The notes beneath the pieces were generated by a model. It worked only from the letters and a program-made list of their open reading frames with translations, made no database searches and was not told where the DNA came from. From UBA4421 sp002470275 (GTDB taxonomy: Bacteria > Pseudomonadota > Gammaproteobacteria > Pseudomonadales > Azotimanducaceae): DNA of 64,000 nucleotides. The stretch lies in the NCBI GenBank assembly GCA_913052345.1, contig CAJXDR010000005.1, positions 25,634 through 89,633 on the forward strand. Reading direction: 5' to 3'. A program made the position numbers and the translations under genes. Below, one piece after another: positions 1-8,385 of the stretch. The number at the start of each line of letters is the position of its first letter. The stretch's first letter is position 1.

Positions 1-1874
1 TCTTTAGCCCCGTCTTTATCGGCGTGCTGACCAGCATGGCGGCCTTCGCTCCTCTGCTTTTCGTGACCGGTAGTTTTGGCCAAATTCTGGCCGCCATCCC
101 CGTTGTGGTGATCTTGGTTCTGACTATTTCCCTCGTTGAGGTTTTTCTGGTTTTGCCGTCACACCTTGCTCACGGACGCTCATGGAGTCGTGGTCCCCTT
201 AAGGCGTTTCAGGGTCGCGTCGCTCAGTTTGTTATGACCTTCAGAGATCAATATTTTCTACCCGCAGTAAGTTGGGCGGTGAGACGTCGCTATGTCACCT
301 TGATTGCCGCGCTTGGCATGCTGATCTTCGCGGCGTCCTTAATGGTAAGCGGCGCGGTGCGATTTATCTTTTTCCCTCAGCTCGAATCGGTTTCCATGCG
401 TGCCACCCTAACATTCCCTGTGGGTACGCCGTTTACAGAGACCGAGCGTGCGGCGAGGAAAATTATCGATGCGGCCTATGCCATAAATGATCAGCGTGAC
501 GGCGCTGCCTTTAAAGCAGTCAACGCCACCATCGGCGGCGTCAGCCGCATGGGTGGCGGGCCCGATGGCGGTGGCGGCGTCAGCGCTTCAAGCAACTTGG
601 CTTCCATCATCGTTCTGCTTGAGGACGAACCGCGTCGTACAGAATCTGCCCAGGCGCTGGAGAGGGAATGGCGTCAGCGAGTGGGACAAATCGTTGGCGT
701 TGAGAGCCTGTCGTTTTCCTCCAGCTATTTTGATTCCGGCGCGGACATTGAGTTTCGGCTAGCGCATCAAGACGATGGTCAACTCATGGCTGCAGTTGAG
801 GCGCTGAAGCTGGCCTATGCAGACGTACCCGGACTTTACGATATTCAGGATTCCTTCAATCCCGGAAAAACCCAGTTTGATATCGAACTCACTTCGGCAG
901 GAGAAGCCGCCGGGCTTCAACCGGCTGACGTCGCCCGTCAGCTGCGAAATAATTTTTACGGACAAGAAGTCCAACGCATTCAGAGGGGACGTGACGAACT
1001 CAGGGTCATGGTCCGCTATCCGCGTTCCGAAAGAGAAAGCGCACAAAACCTGAACGATACCTGGATTCGCTTGGCTGACGGCACCCAAGCCCCGCTTTCT
1101 GCGGTTGCCACCCTGCGGGAGTCGAGAAGCTATTCGTCCATCGAGCGGGTTGCTGGCCTGCGTATTGTCACGGTGTCCGCCGAGGCCGATACCGACCTCA
1201 TCACGCCTACTGAAGCGAACAACGAAGTCATGCAGAGCATCCTACCGGCACTGCGGGCACAATTTCCTGATATTCGCGTTGAGCAAGCAGGCCAAGGCCG
1301 AGAAGAGAGTGAGGATTTGGCCTCCCTGGTTCAGTCAATGATGATCGCAGTTCTGATTATCTTTGCGCTGCTGGCTTCCCAGCTTCGCAGCTATACCCAG
1401 CCTCTTGTGGTGTTGACCGGCATTCCCTTTGGCGCGGCGGGTGCAGTCATTGGTCACTTCATCCTGGGCTACAACATCTCCTTTATCTCCATCTTTGGCA
1501 TGGTCGCTCTGAGCGGCGTGGTCGTGAACGATGCCTTGGTGCTGCTGGATCAGTACAACCGCAATCGGCGCGAAGGCCTGGATGTCCACGAGGCCATAAC
1601 CGCTGCCTCACAGCGGCGCTTTAGAGCCATCTTCCTGACCACGGTGACCACTGCGTTGGGGCTAACCCCCATGCTGTTTGAAACCAGCATTCAGGCTCAG
1701 TTCTTAATTCCCATGGCCGTTAGCCTTGCTACCGGCATTGTTTTTGCCAGCGTTATTATCCTCATGTTGGTCCCCGCCCTGGTGATCATACGAGAAGACT
1801 TCCTGGGTGCCCTGTCCAAGATTGGCGCCCAGCAGCCTGACCTATCGGGCAAGACCACAAAGTTAGCCTCCTAG
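1..1874 (+). CDS. RND efflux transporter permease, C-terminal part
   Basis: The reading frame is open from the left edge, so the gene starts outside the window. About 620 residues remain of a family that usually has about 1,030. This is the inner-membrane proton-driven pump of a tripartite RND (HAE1/AcrB-type) exporter. The first visible residues form the conserved end of the first transmembrane block (LTSMAAFAPLLF), followed by hydrophobic helices, a periplasmic porter/docking region rich in beta-type sequence (about residues 120-430), and a second membrane block with the family-typical run GIPFGAAGAVIGH and SGVVVNDALVLLDQYN. The end is intact, with a TAG at 1872-1874. The substrate cannot be read from sequence. 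The adaptor and the rest of the pump should lie to the left. Confidence 0.9.
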   Translation, partial: FSPVFIGVLTSMAAFAPLLFVTGSFGQILAAIPVVVILVLTISLVEVFLVLPSHLAHGRSWSRGPLKAFQGRVAQFVMTFRDQYFLPAVSWAVRRRYVTLIAALGMLIFAASLMVSGAVRFIFFPQLESVSMRATLTFPVGTPFTETERAARKIIDAAYAINDQRDGAAFKAVNATIGGVSRMGGGPDGGGGVSASSNLASIIVLLEDEPRRTESAQALEREWRQRVGQIVGVESLSFSSSYFDSGADIEFRLAHQDDGQLMAAVEALKLAYADVPGLYDIQDSFNPGKTQFDIELTSAGEAAGLQPADVARQLRNNFYGQEVQRIQRGRDELRVMVRYPRSERESAQNLNDTWIRLADGTQAPLSAVATLRESRSYSSIERVAGLRIVTVSAEADTDLITPTEANNEVMQSILPALRAQFPDIRVEQAGQGREESEDLASLVQSMMIAVLIIFALLASQLRSYTQPLVVLTGIPFGAAGAVIGHFILGYNISFISIFGMVALSGVVVNDALVLLDQYNRNRREGLDVHEAITAASQRRFRAIFLTTVTTALGLTPMLFETSIQAQFLIPMAVSLATGIVFASVIILMLVPALVIIREDFLGALSKIGAQQPDLSGKTTKLAS

Positions 1875-1928
1875 GTGCCTGACCGCTGGCCCTCACTATC
1901 TCTTCGCCTCCCCTGTTAAGATCAGCCC

Positions 1929-2309
1929 ATGAATTTTGTGATCGCTGTGCACGGCGCCCCAATGACGTCCTATGCGGGAGAGCATGCCCTTGGCTTTGCT
2001 CAGGCTGCGCTGAGCGACGGCCACCAGATTGAGCGGATATTTTTTTTACATGACGGCATCTATCATGCGGTGCGCACCCGATCGCCCGGTCCCGATGGGC
2101 TCGATCTCGTACCCTCCTGGCAGCACCTCGCGGACGCGGGCATTGAATTGGCCGTCTGTATCGGCAGTGCTGGAAGACGGGGCCTCGTGCCGGCTGCTGA
2201 GAGCACCCCAACGACAACACCGTTGGCCCAGGGATTTCAATTGGCGGGGCTGGGACAGCTGATCGCTGGCATTCAGGCGGCAGACCGCTATCTGGAGTTT
2301 CCCGCATGA
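1929..2309 (+). CDS. tusD: TusD, sulfurtransferase complex subunit (DsrE family)
   Basis: This 126-residue DsrE-fold protein is the TusD subunit of the TusBCD relay. TusBCD accepts persulfide sulfur from TusA and hands it to TusE for 2-thiolation of tRNA wobble uridine by MnmA. The N-terminus (MNFVIAVHGAP) and the sulfur-carrying cysteine in AVCIGSAGRRG (Cys77) match the family, where the E. coli equivalent is Cys78. Its stop overlaps the start of tusC in an ATGA, and tusC overlaps tusB in the same way, so the subunits are translationally coupled. Length is normal (about 128 residues in E. coli). Confidence 0.93.
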   Translation: MNFVIAVHGAPMTSYAGEHALGFAQAALSDGHQIERIFFLHDGIYHAVRTRSPGPDGLDLVPSWQHLADAGIELAVCIGSAGRRGLVPAAESTPTTTPLAQGFQLAGLGQLIAGIQAADRYLEFPA

Positions 2310-2665
2310 AGCAACTGCTGTTCATCGTGTCGCGTCCTCCCTATGCCGGCGTTGGTGTTTTTGAGCAAATTGAGACGGCCATGGTGGCGGCGGTCTTTGA
2401 TGCCCAGGTGAGCATCCTCTTCCGGAATCTGGGCGTTTGGAACCTGGCCCCGGACCAGTCCGGGCAACGCCTGCACCGAAGAACCATGTCTAAGATTCTG
2501 AGCGGCCTGGGTGAGTACGACATTGAGCGCCTCTACGTCTGCCAAGACGCGCTGGACAACAGCAGCCTGGTCCTGAGCGACGAACTGCCGCTTGAAGCCC
2601 TTGATGCTCAAGGGCAGGCACGCCTGATCCAAGACTGTGACAGCGTCATCGGCTTTCAGTCATGA
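2306..2665 (+). CDS. tusC: TusC, sulfurtransferase complex subunit (DsrF-like)
   Basis: This 119-residue protein starts with KQLLFIVSRPPYAG and fits the TusC/DsrF subunit of the TusBCD hexamer. It sits between tusD and tusB with 4-base ATGA overlaps at both ends. The subunit is structural and no catalytic cysteine is expected. Length equals that of E. coli TusC. Assignment rests on family-typical sequence plus the diagnostic D-C-B order. Confidence 0.92.
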   Translation: MKQLLFIVSRPPYAGVGVFEQIETAMVAAVFDAQVSILFRNLGVWNLAPDQSGQRLHRRTMSKILSGLGEYDIERLYVCQDALDNSSLVLSDELPLEALDAQGQARLIQDCDSVIGFQS

Positions 2666-2919
2666 CGCTGCACCTAGTCTTTAGCGCTGGTGGGCTGGCC
2701 AGCTGCCTGGTGAGACATGGCGCCTCGGAGCCAGTGGTTCTGCTTGGCGATGGCGTCTATTCGGTCCCTCAGGCCCTGGCAGCTCACGCTGATCTGTTCG
2801 TCATGGAGGAGGACCTGGCGGCGAGAGGCCTTACCGGTGACGGAGTAAGGTGCATTGACTACCGGGACTTGGTGGCCTTGAGCGTAGCTCACGCCAGGGT
2901 CGTGAGCTGGAACGATTGA
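2662..2919 (+). CDS. tusB: TusB, sulfurtransferase complex subunit (DsrH-like)
   Basis: This 85-residue protein follows tusC with an ATGA overlap, and its size and order match TusB/DsrH (95 residues in E. coli). It begins TLHLVFSAGGLASCLVRHG and contains the LLGDGVYSV segment seen in this family. It would complete the TusBCD complex. Sequence conservation of TusB is low, so position carries much of the weight. Confidence 0.85.
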   Translation: MTLHLVFSAGGLASCLVRHGASEPVVLLGDGVYSVPQALAAHADLFVMEEDLAARGLTGDGVRCIDYRDLVALSVAHARVVSWND

Positions 2920-2922
2920 GCT

Positions 2923-3246
2923 ATGGTCAGCGATCTCAGCCCAACGCTAGACTGCCAGGGGCACCTTCAGGATTTTCAGGCCTGGAATCCCCAGGTGGCC
3001 GCTTGGTTTGCCGGAGCGGAAAACATCATTCTTCAGGACGAACACTGGCAGATTATTGATCTCGTTAGAGACTTTTATCTGCGAACGGACATCAGCCCGG
3101 ACATGCGGCCCTTGGTCAAGATGGTGCGTCAGGCGTTGGGCGATGACTGCGGTAACAGCATCTATCTAATGCAGCGCTTTGGCAGCAACCCGGCCCGCAG
3201 CGTTGCTCGAATTGCCGGCCTGCCCAAGCCGAGCAACTGCCTGTAG
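2923..3246 (+). CDS. tusE: TusE, DsrC-like sulfur carrier
   Basis: This 107-residue DsrC-family protein ends in AGLPKPSNCL. The penultimate cysteine (Cys106) is the persulfide carrier that receives sulfur from TusD and delivers it to MnmA. The second cysteine found about ten residues earlier in dissimilatory DsrC is absent (SVARI in that area), so this is the tRNA-thiolation type rather than a sulfite-reductase partner. It starts 3 bases after tusB and forms the end of the tusDCBE operon, converging on cysG. Its partner mnmA is in this window at 19933-21081. Confidence 0.92.
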   Translation: MVSDLSPTLDCQGHLQDFQAWNPQVAAWFAGAENIILQDEHWQIIDLVRDFYLRTDISPDMRPLVKMVRQALGDDCGNSIYLMQRFGSNPARSVARIAGLPKPSNCL

Positions 3247-3254
3247 GGCTCAGG

Positions 3255-4682
3255 CTATTCCCGGGGAAGCTCGCCGGACCAACCTTCAGCCAGGCTCACA
3301 ACCTCTCCTACAATGATGATCGACGGGCCGCGTACGTCGGCGTTTGCCACCCTGACGGGGATATCATCCAGGTAACCCCAGATAATCCGCTGATGTTCGA
3401 ATGTTGCGTTTTCTACTACCGCCACCGGGGTTTTTTGACCACGGCCTGCTTCGAGAAGGCGCTGGCAAATCGATGCCAAGGCCACCAGCCCCATGTAGAC
3501 CACCAGGGTTTGATCCGTCCGCGCTAACTCTGGCCAGTCCAGATTAATACTCTGCTCAACGCGATGTCCGGTTAGAAAACGAACCGACTGGCTCATCTTG
3601 CGGTGAGTAAGCGGTATCCCCGCGTAGCAGGCGGCACCCAAGCCAGAGGTTATGCCAGGCACGACCTGAGTTTCGATGCCCGCCTCTGCGGCCACCTGTA
3701 GCTCTTCTCCCCCTCGACCAAAGATAAAGGGGTCGCCGCCTTTCAGTCGAATGACTTTCTTCCCCATCCCTGCATGCGCGACGATGAGTCGGTTTACCTC
3801 TGCCTGCATGGCGGTCCCCGAGGGCCGCCTTTGGGCGGCAGTTGTTTCGCCGTCCATGGCCTCTCGTGGCCCGGGCTTGCCCACGTCGATCAGTTCAGCA
3901 TCCCGCCTGGCATAGTCGAGCAACGCTGGATTAACCAACTTATCAAAGAGTAAAACATCAGCGGATTGAATCTCTCGCAATCCGCGCAGGGTGATCAGAT
4001 CGGGATCACCAGGACCCGCGCCCACGAGTACCAAGGTGCCCGCCACGGACTGTTCATTCAGCATGCTCGTGGCCCGCTCCACCGCTGCATCCACCTGGCC
4101 ACCCATGGCGAGGTCTGCGGCCGAGCTGGCAAAAACCCTGTCCCAAAAGGCCTTTCTCGCATCCACGCTGGGGAGCTGCTGCTTGACCTGGGAGCGAAGC
4201 CGTTCAGCCAGAACCGCCAGCTTGCCTAAGGCGCTCGGTAATCGAATCTCTATCCAACCCCGAACGGTTCGGGCCAGGGTCGGCGAGGCCCCCATGCTAG
4301 AGACCGCGACCAAAATCGGCATACGATCGATGATGGCTGGGAAAATAACTGTGCACAGCTCGGTTCGATCAACGCAGTTCACCAGGATTTTATGCTTCAG
4401 CGCTGCCGCGAAAACGCGTTCACTGACCTGGGGGGCATCGGTGGCGCTGATCGCTAAGGTGAACTCTGAGGAAATCACTTCAGGGTCAAAGGTGCGTTGG
4501 TCGATGGACAGCTCGCCAGCATCGCGCATACGCCGAATGTCCGGGTGCACCTCGGGTGCCATAACGGTGATTCGAGCACCTGCCCGCCGCAGCCAACGAA
4601 GCTTTCTCAGCGCCGTCTGCCCCGCGCCGACCACAAGCACTCGGCTGCCATGCAGCCGGTGAAAGAGAGGTAGATAAAACAT
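3255..4682 (-). CDS. cysG: CysG, siroheme synthase (trifunctional)
   Basis: This 475-residue protein makes siroheme, the cofactor of the sulfite reductase CysI encoded at 45567. Residues 1 to about 210 form the precorrin-2 dehydrogenase/ferrochelatase half, with the dinucleotide-binding motif VVGAGQTALRK and the SSMGASPTLAR segment. Residues from about 215 form the SAM-dependent uroporphyrinogen III methyltransferase half, with VGAGPGDPDLITL and GDPFIFGRGGEE. The order and length fit E. coli CysG (457) apart from about 16 extra residues after VGK (residues 270-294), described separately. It lies last in a minus-strand run behind serS, six bases after its stop. The start ATG at 4680-4682 gives the canonical MFYLPLFHRL N-terminus. 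Confidence 0.94.
   Translation of the reverse strand: MFYLPLFHRLHGSRVLVVGAGQTALRKLRWLRRAGARITVMAPEVHPDIRRMRDAGELSIDQRTFDPEVISSEFTLAISATDAPQVSERVFAAALKHKILVNCVDRTELCTVIFPAIIDRMPILVAVSSMGASPTLARTVRGWIEIRLPSALGKLAVLAERLRSQVKQQLPSVDARKAFWDRVFASSAADLAMGGQVDAAVERATSMLNEQSVAGTLVLVGAGPGDPDLITLRGLREIQSADVLLFDKLVNPALLDYARRDAELIDVGKPGPREAMDGETTAAQRRPSGTAMQAEVNRLIVAHAGMGKKVIRLKGGDPFIFGRGGEELQVAAEAGIETQVVPGITSGLGAACYAGIPLTHRKMSQSVRFLTGHRVEQSINLDWPELARTDQTLVVYMGLVALASICQRLLEAGRGQKTPVAVVENATFEHQRIIWGYLDDIPVRVANADVRGPSIIIVGEVVSLAEGWSGELPRE
3800..3875 (-). other. In-frame insertion in cysG containing a palindrome
   Basis: Compared with the usual CysG segment VGKRAGYHCVPQEEIN, the region between VGK and the helix EVNRLI is about 16 residues longer and unrelated in sequence (from PGPREAMDGE to SGTAMQA). 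At DNA level the insert contains a perfect 6-bp stem, GCCGCC-TTTG-GGCGGC, at 3824-3839. The frame is kept and all catalytic motifs on both sides are present, so the enzyme is probably still active. Whether this is a small inserted palindromic element or lineage drift cannot be decided without homologues. Confidence 0.5.
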
Positions 4683-4688
4683 GCCCGC

Positions 4689-5966
4689 CTAGGGTTTCAG
4701 CGCAAGACTGGAAAGCCCGCCCATATAGGGCCGCAGGGCATCCGGCAGAGTAAGGGTATCGTTAGCTGCCTGGTAGTTCTCAAGCACCGCCACCAAGGCC
4801 CGCCCCACCGCTAGTCCTGATCCGTTAAGGGTATGGAGTAAGGCCACATCACCTGCTGACGTTCGATAGCGGGCCTGCATCCGGCGTGCCTGAAAATCAA
4901 GAAAATTGCTGCAGGATGAAATCTCTCGGTAGGCGTTTTGACCGGGCAGCCAAACTTCCAGGTCGATGGTTTTGGCTGAAGAGAAGCTTAGATCACCGCC
5001 GCAAAGGGTTACTGCGCGATAAGGCAGCTCCAGTCTTTTCAGAACGTTCTCCGCATGGCCCGTTAGGCTATCCAGTACATCCCAAGAGGTGCTCGGATGA
5101 ACCAGCTGCACCAACTCAACCTTTTCAAACTGATGCTGCCGAATCATGCCGCGGGTATCACGACCGTAGCTGCCCGCCTCGCTGCGAAAACAGGGCGTAT
5201 GGCAAACGTGTTTTTTGGGTAGGTCTGCTTCAGCTAAAATGTCCCCACGATAGATATTGGTTACGGGCACTTCGGCGGTAGGGATCAGGTAGACCTCGGC
5301 TTCTGTGTCCAGACGAAACATATCTTCCGCAGCCTTGGGTAGCTGCCCGGTGCCGCGCAGGCTGTCCGCGTTGACGATGTAGGGCACGTAGACCTCTTCA
5401 TACCCGTGCTCGGCCACGTGCATATCCAGCATGAGTTGAGTGAGCCCTCGCTGCAGGCGTGCCAGGGCGCCTCGGATAACCACATATCGCGCCCCACTGA
5501 TTTTCGCAGCGGTCTCAAAATCTAGGCCGCCCTCCAGGGTTAGCGCGACATGATCCTGGGCCTCGAAATCGAACGTTGGCAGCGTTCCCCAGGTGCGAAG
5601 CGAGACGTTATCACTCTCGTCAGCGCCCGGGGGCACCGACGCATCCGGCAGGTTGGGTAGGCCCATTAGCACATCATCCAGCGCCCCTTGGACCTCGCCA
5701 AAGCCTCTCTTCGCCGCATCCAACCGTTCGCCTAGATCGCTGACCTCGGCCAGCAGCGGAGCGATGTCTTCACCTCTGGCCTTAGCGGCACCAATGGATT
5801 TAGATTTGACGTTGCGCTCGTTCTGAAGCGTCTCGGTCTGGGTCTGTAGCGCCTTGCGCTGCTCGTCCAGCTCACGGAAAGACGCCACCTCTAACCGAAA
5901 GCCCTTCACGGCGAGGCGCTCGGCAACACCCTCTGGATCTGCTCGAAGCATTTTTATATCTAACAT
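4689..5966 (-). CDS. serS: Seryl-tRNA synthetase
   Basis: This 425-residue class II synthetase charges tRNA-Ser (and tRNA-Sec where present). The first 110 residues form the tRNA-binding coiled-coil arm (LDEQRKALQTQTETLQNERN and following), after the typical MLDIKMLRADPEGVAERL start. Motif 2 lies in FRSEAGSYGRDTRGMIRQHQ and motif 3 in NGSGLAVGRALVAVLENYQ. Length is normal. A Shine-Dalgarno GCGGGA lies about 8 bases before the ATG. It stands between crcB and cysG on the minus strand. Confidence 0.97.
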   Translation of the reverse strand: MLDIKMLRADPEGVAERLAVKGFRLEVASFRELDEQRKALQTQTETLQNERNVKSKSIGAAKARGEDIAPLLAEVSDLGERLDAAKRGFGEVQGALDDVLMGLPNLPDASVPPGADESDNVSLRTWGTLPTFDFEAQDHVALTLEGGLDFETAAKISGARYVVIRGALARLQRGLTQLMLDMHVAEHGYEEVYVPYIVNADSLRGTGQLPKAAEDMFRLDTEAEVYLIPTAEVPVTNIYRGDILAEADLPKKHVCHTPCFRSEAGSYGRDTRGMIRQHQFEKVELVQLVHPSTSWDVLDSLTGHAENVLKRLELPYRAVTLCGGDLSFSSAKTIDLEVWLPGQNAYREISSCSNFLDFQARRMQARYRTSAGDVALLHTLNGSGLAVGRALVAVLENYQAANDTLTLPDALRPYMGGLSSLALKP

Positions 5967-6003
5967 AGTTTGATCCCGCTAAAACAAAAGCTCTGTTGCG
6001 TCC

Positions 6004-6378
6004 TCAGCTCACCCATTGACCCAGGCGCATGCCAAACCAAACCGCCAACAGGCAGGTCATCAGGGTTGCCAGGCAGTATAGGGCCGCCATAAGGATTCTA
6101 TCTGATTGCAGCAAAAGCAACGTCTCCAGGGCAAAGGCCGAATAGGTGGTAAAAGCGCCCAGAAGGCCAACCACAAGAAAGAGCCGTCCCCAGCCTTGAA
6201 ACCACGCCTGGTCCGCACATGCGCCCCAGATCACGCCGATAATGAGCGAGCCGGCGATATTAGAGAGTATTGTTGCCCAGGGAAACGCCTCGGAGCCTAT
6301 CAACACGGCAACCGCATACCGGAGGGTAGCACCGAGAGCGCCACCTATAACGACCCAGAACAGGGCTGTGGCCGTCAT
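6004..6378 (-). CDS. crcB: CrcB/Fluc fluoride channel
   Basis: This 124-residue protein has four hydrophobic segments and the Fluc signatures: GGALGATLRYAV near the start, TILSNIAGSLIIG with the pore asparagine, and GLLGAFTTYSAFALET with the Phe/Thr fluoride track. It works as a dual-topology dimer exporting fluoride. Its ATG overlaps the rarA stop by four bases (ATGA), so it is translated from the rarA message. There is no leader of its own, hence no room for a fluoride riboswitch. Confidence 0.93.
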   Translation of the reverse strand: MTATALFWVVIGGALGATLRYAVAVLIGSEAFPWATILSNIAGSLIIGVIWGACADQAWFQGWGRLFLVVGLLGAFTTYSAFALETLLLLQSDRILMAALYCLATLMTCLLAVWFGMRLGQWVS

Positions 6379-7709
6379 GTATCCGTCCGTCGCGCTTCTT
6401 TGTCGAGCTTTTTTAGACGCTCAAGTCGCTCGCGAATCTTGATCTCAAGGCCCGCATCCTTGGGTTCGTAAAAAGGCTCCGGGCAAAGGGATTCCGGGAA
6501 ATAACGCTCGCCTGGAGCGTAGGCCTCGCCGCCAGCCTGTTCTCGGTGCGCGTGGCGATAACCCTCACCGTGACCGAGTTCGCGCATGAGCGCGGTTGGG
6601 GCATTGCGAAGATGGTGGGGCACCTCATGGCTGCCCGTTTCTTTGACATACTGCATCGACCGATTGAAGGCCTGATATGCCGCATCGCTCTTGGGAACGC
6701 TGGCCAGGTACAGGGCCGCTTGAGCCAGAGCCAGCTCTCCCTCAGGCGAGCCCAGGCGTTCATAGGCGGAAACCGCGGCTCCCACGATCTCCAGGGCTCT
6801 GGGGTCTGCATTGCCGATGTCTTCGCTGGCTACGCGGATCAGGCGTCGGCCGATGTAGAGCGGATCTGCCCCGCCGTCTAGCATTCTACAAAACCAGTAC
6901 AGGGCGGCATCTGGCGAACTGCCGCGAATGGATTTATGCAGCGCTGAAATTTGGTCGTAGAACAGGTCGCCCCCGCGATCAAATCGACGAGAACGTTCTC
7001 CCAGGGAAGCGGTTACCGTTTCAAGCTCAATCCGGCCCTCGACCATCTGGGCGGCAATTTCGAGACAATTTAGGCAGCGACGAGCGTCGCCATCCGCCAC
7101 CTCGGCCAATGCCCGGGCGGCCTTGGGGTCGATGTCTCGCTCAAGACAACGGGTGCCGCGTTCAATGACCTGGCACATGTCGTCTGCATCCAGGGCCTTT
7201 AGGACATAGACCCGAGCTCTCGACAGGAGTGCAGAGTTCACCTCAAAGGAGGGGTTTTCCGTGGTGGCTCCGATGAAGGTTATCAATCCAGATTCGACGT
7301 GAGGAAGGAAGGCGTCCTGCTGGGCTTTGTTGAAGCGGTGTACTTCATCCACGAACAGCACCGTTTGCAGTCCCTGGGCCTGCCTGGACTGAGCCAGGGC
7401 AATGGCCTCTCGAATATCCCGAATCCCCGCCAGGACCGCGGAAATCCCCATCCAGTGACAGCCCGCCTGCTCTGCCAGCAGACGAGCCAACGTCGTCTTA
7501 CCCGTGCCTGGCGGTCCCCAGAGGATCATGGAATGGATGCGGCCCCGGGCAAGCAGGCCACCCAGAGGCTTATCGCTGTCTAGGAGGTGTCGCTGACCAA
7601 TATAATCCGACAGGGTTGTCGGGCGCAGTCGGTCTGCCAGTGGCTGCCCCTCTCGGACGCCGGCTCCGTCTGGCTGAGCGCTATTAAATAGATCATCCTC
7701 TAACAACAT
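6375..7709 (-). CDS. rarA: RarA/MgsA replication-associated recombination AAA ATPase
   Basis: This clamp-loader-like AAA+ ATPase acts at stalled replication forks. The chosen ATG at 7707-7709 is preceded by GAGGGG at good spacing and gives 444 residues, the size of E. coli RarA. The open frame extends upstream to 7784 but lies inside lolA. Walker A is GPPGTGKTTLARL (about residues 65-77), Walker B is LFVDEVHRFNKAQQD, and the C-terminal oligomerisation region contains YWFCRMLDGGADPLYIGRRL. The start overlaps the lolA end by 17 bases and the stop overlaps crcB, indicating one tightly coupled operon. Confidence 0.96.
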   Translation of the reverse strand: MLLEDDLFNSAQPDGAGVREGQPLADRLRPTTLSDYIGQRHLLDSDKPLGGLLARGRIHSMILWGPPGTGKTTLARLLAEQAGCHWMGISAVLAGIRDIREAIALAQSRQAQGLQTVLFVDEVHRFNKAQQDAFLPHVESGLITFIGATTENPSFEVNSALLSRARVYVLKALDADDMCQVIERGTRCLERDIDPKAARALAEVADGDARRCLNCLEIAAQMVEGRIELETVTASLGERSRRFDRGGDLFYDQISALHKSIRGSSPDAALYWFCRMLDGGADPLYIGRRLIRVASEDIGNADPRALEIVGAAVSAYERLGSPEGELALAQAALYLASVPKSDAAYQAFNRSMQYVKETGSHEVPHHLRNAPTALMRELGHGEGYRHAHREQAGGEAYAPGERYFPESLCPEPFYEPKDAGLEIKIRERLERLKKLDKEARRTDT

Positions 7710-8385
7710 CCGTCCCCTCAGGCACGTCCAGCACAAAACGGTCAGGCGGCAAATCCTGATCGCGACGCACATTTTGAAAGTCAACGATGCTGCGCTGTCC
7801 GCCGCGATCCAGGATCACCATCTGCTCCAGAACGTTGCCAATGAATGCTAGCCGCAGTCCGGCAAAGAGAAAATCTATGGTCTGAGGCTGAATGGTGAAA
7901 TCAGAATGTTCGCCTCGGTGGACAAGGTCGATGCTCAACTGGGCATCCGCGAGAGAATTCGCATCAATTAACCAGTTCACCGGAAGCTGGGCGCCTGCAG
8001 AATCCAGGTCGCGCACCGTCAGTTGTTCAAGGTCGGGGTCGTATATTTGCAGCTCGTTCTTGTCCAACAGCATGCGCTGCACGTAGGGCGAGATGACATC
8101 CCAGCGCAGGCGGGCTTCGCCCAGGGCCATGCGCCCAGAGCTCTGCTCAACCAGAGTACCGTTGGCATCCTCTATGCGCTGCGTGAAGTCTGCCGTCGTC
8201 CCCTGCTGAGCCTGCAATAAACCAATCAGCAGGGTGGTCTGAGCGGGAGGAGACGGGGTAGCTGCCGGATCCGCCAATTGGGCAAGAGCGGCTGGGGTCC
8301 ACGCGCTCACCGCCCCGAAGATAAGGACGCAGAGACAGTGTCGAAGTATGTCGCTGTTAATCTCGTTCTGGCACCAGGACATCAC
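7693..8385 (-). CDS. lolA: LolA, periplasmic lipoprotein carrier
   Basis: LolA ferries outer-membrane lipoproteins from LolCDE to LolB. The N-terminus carries a signal peptide with hydrophobic core CLCVLIFGAVSA and likely cleavage after AALA (near residue 36). The mature part shows family features: TTADFTQRIEDANG, then LRWDVISPYVQRMLLDKNEL and YDPDLEQLTVRDL. The mature length is close to the usual 180 residues. The ATG lies 29 bases inside the end of ftsK, so lolA is coupled to ftsK upstream and rarA downstream. A second ATG directly follows the first, so the exact start is uncertain by one codon. Confidence 0.94.
   Translation of the reverse strand: MMSWCQNEINSDILRHCLCVLIFGAVSAWTPAALAQLADPAATPSPPAQTTLLIGLLQAQQGTTADFTQRIEDANGTLVEQSSGRMALGEARLRWDVISPYVQRMLLDKNELQIYDPDLEQLTVRDLDSAGAQLPVNWLIDANSLADAQLSIDLVHRGEHSDFTIQPQTIDFLFAGLRLAFIGNVLEQMVILDRGGQRSIVDFQNVRRDQDLPPDRFVLDVPEGTDVVRG

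Noticed and set aside
1786..2325. 179-codon minus-strand frame over the end of the RND gene and tusD
   Set aside because: Arg/Pro/Gln-rich translation and complete overlap with two recognised genes.
3991..4662. 223-codon open frame antisense to cysG
   Set aside because: Low-complexity Ser/Arg/Thr-rich translation typical of the complement of a GC-rich gene; cysG motifs on the other strand are intact.
6379..6420. Fluoride riboswitch for crcB
   Set aside because: crcB starts inside the end of rarA, so there is no leader to hold one.
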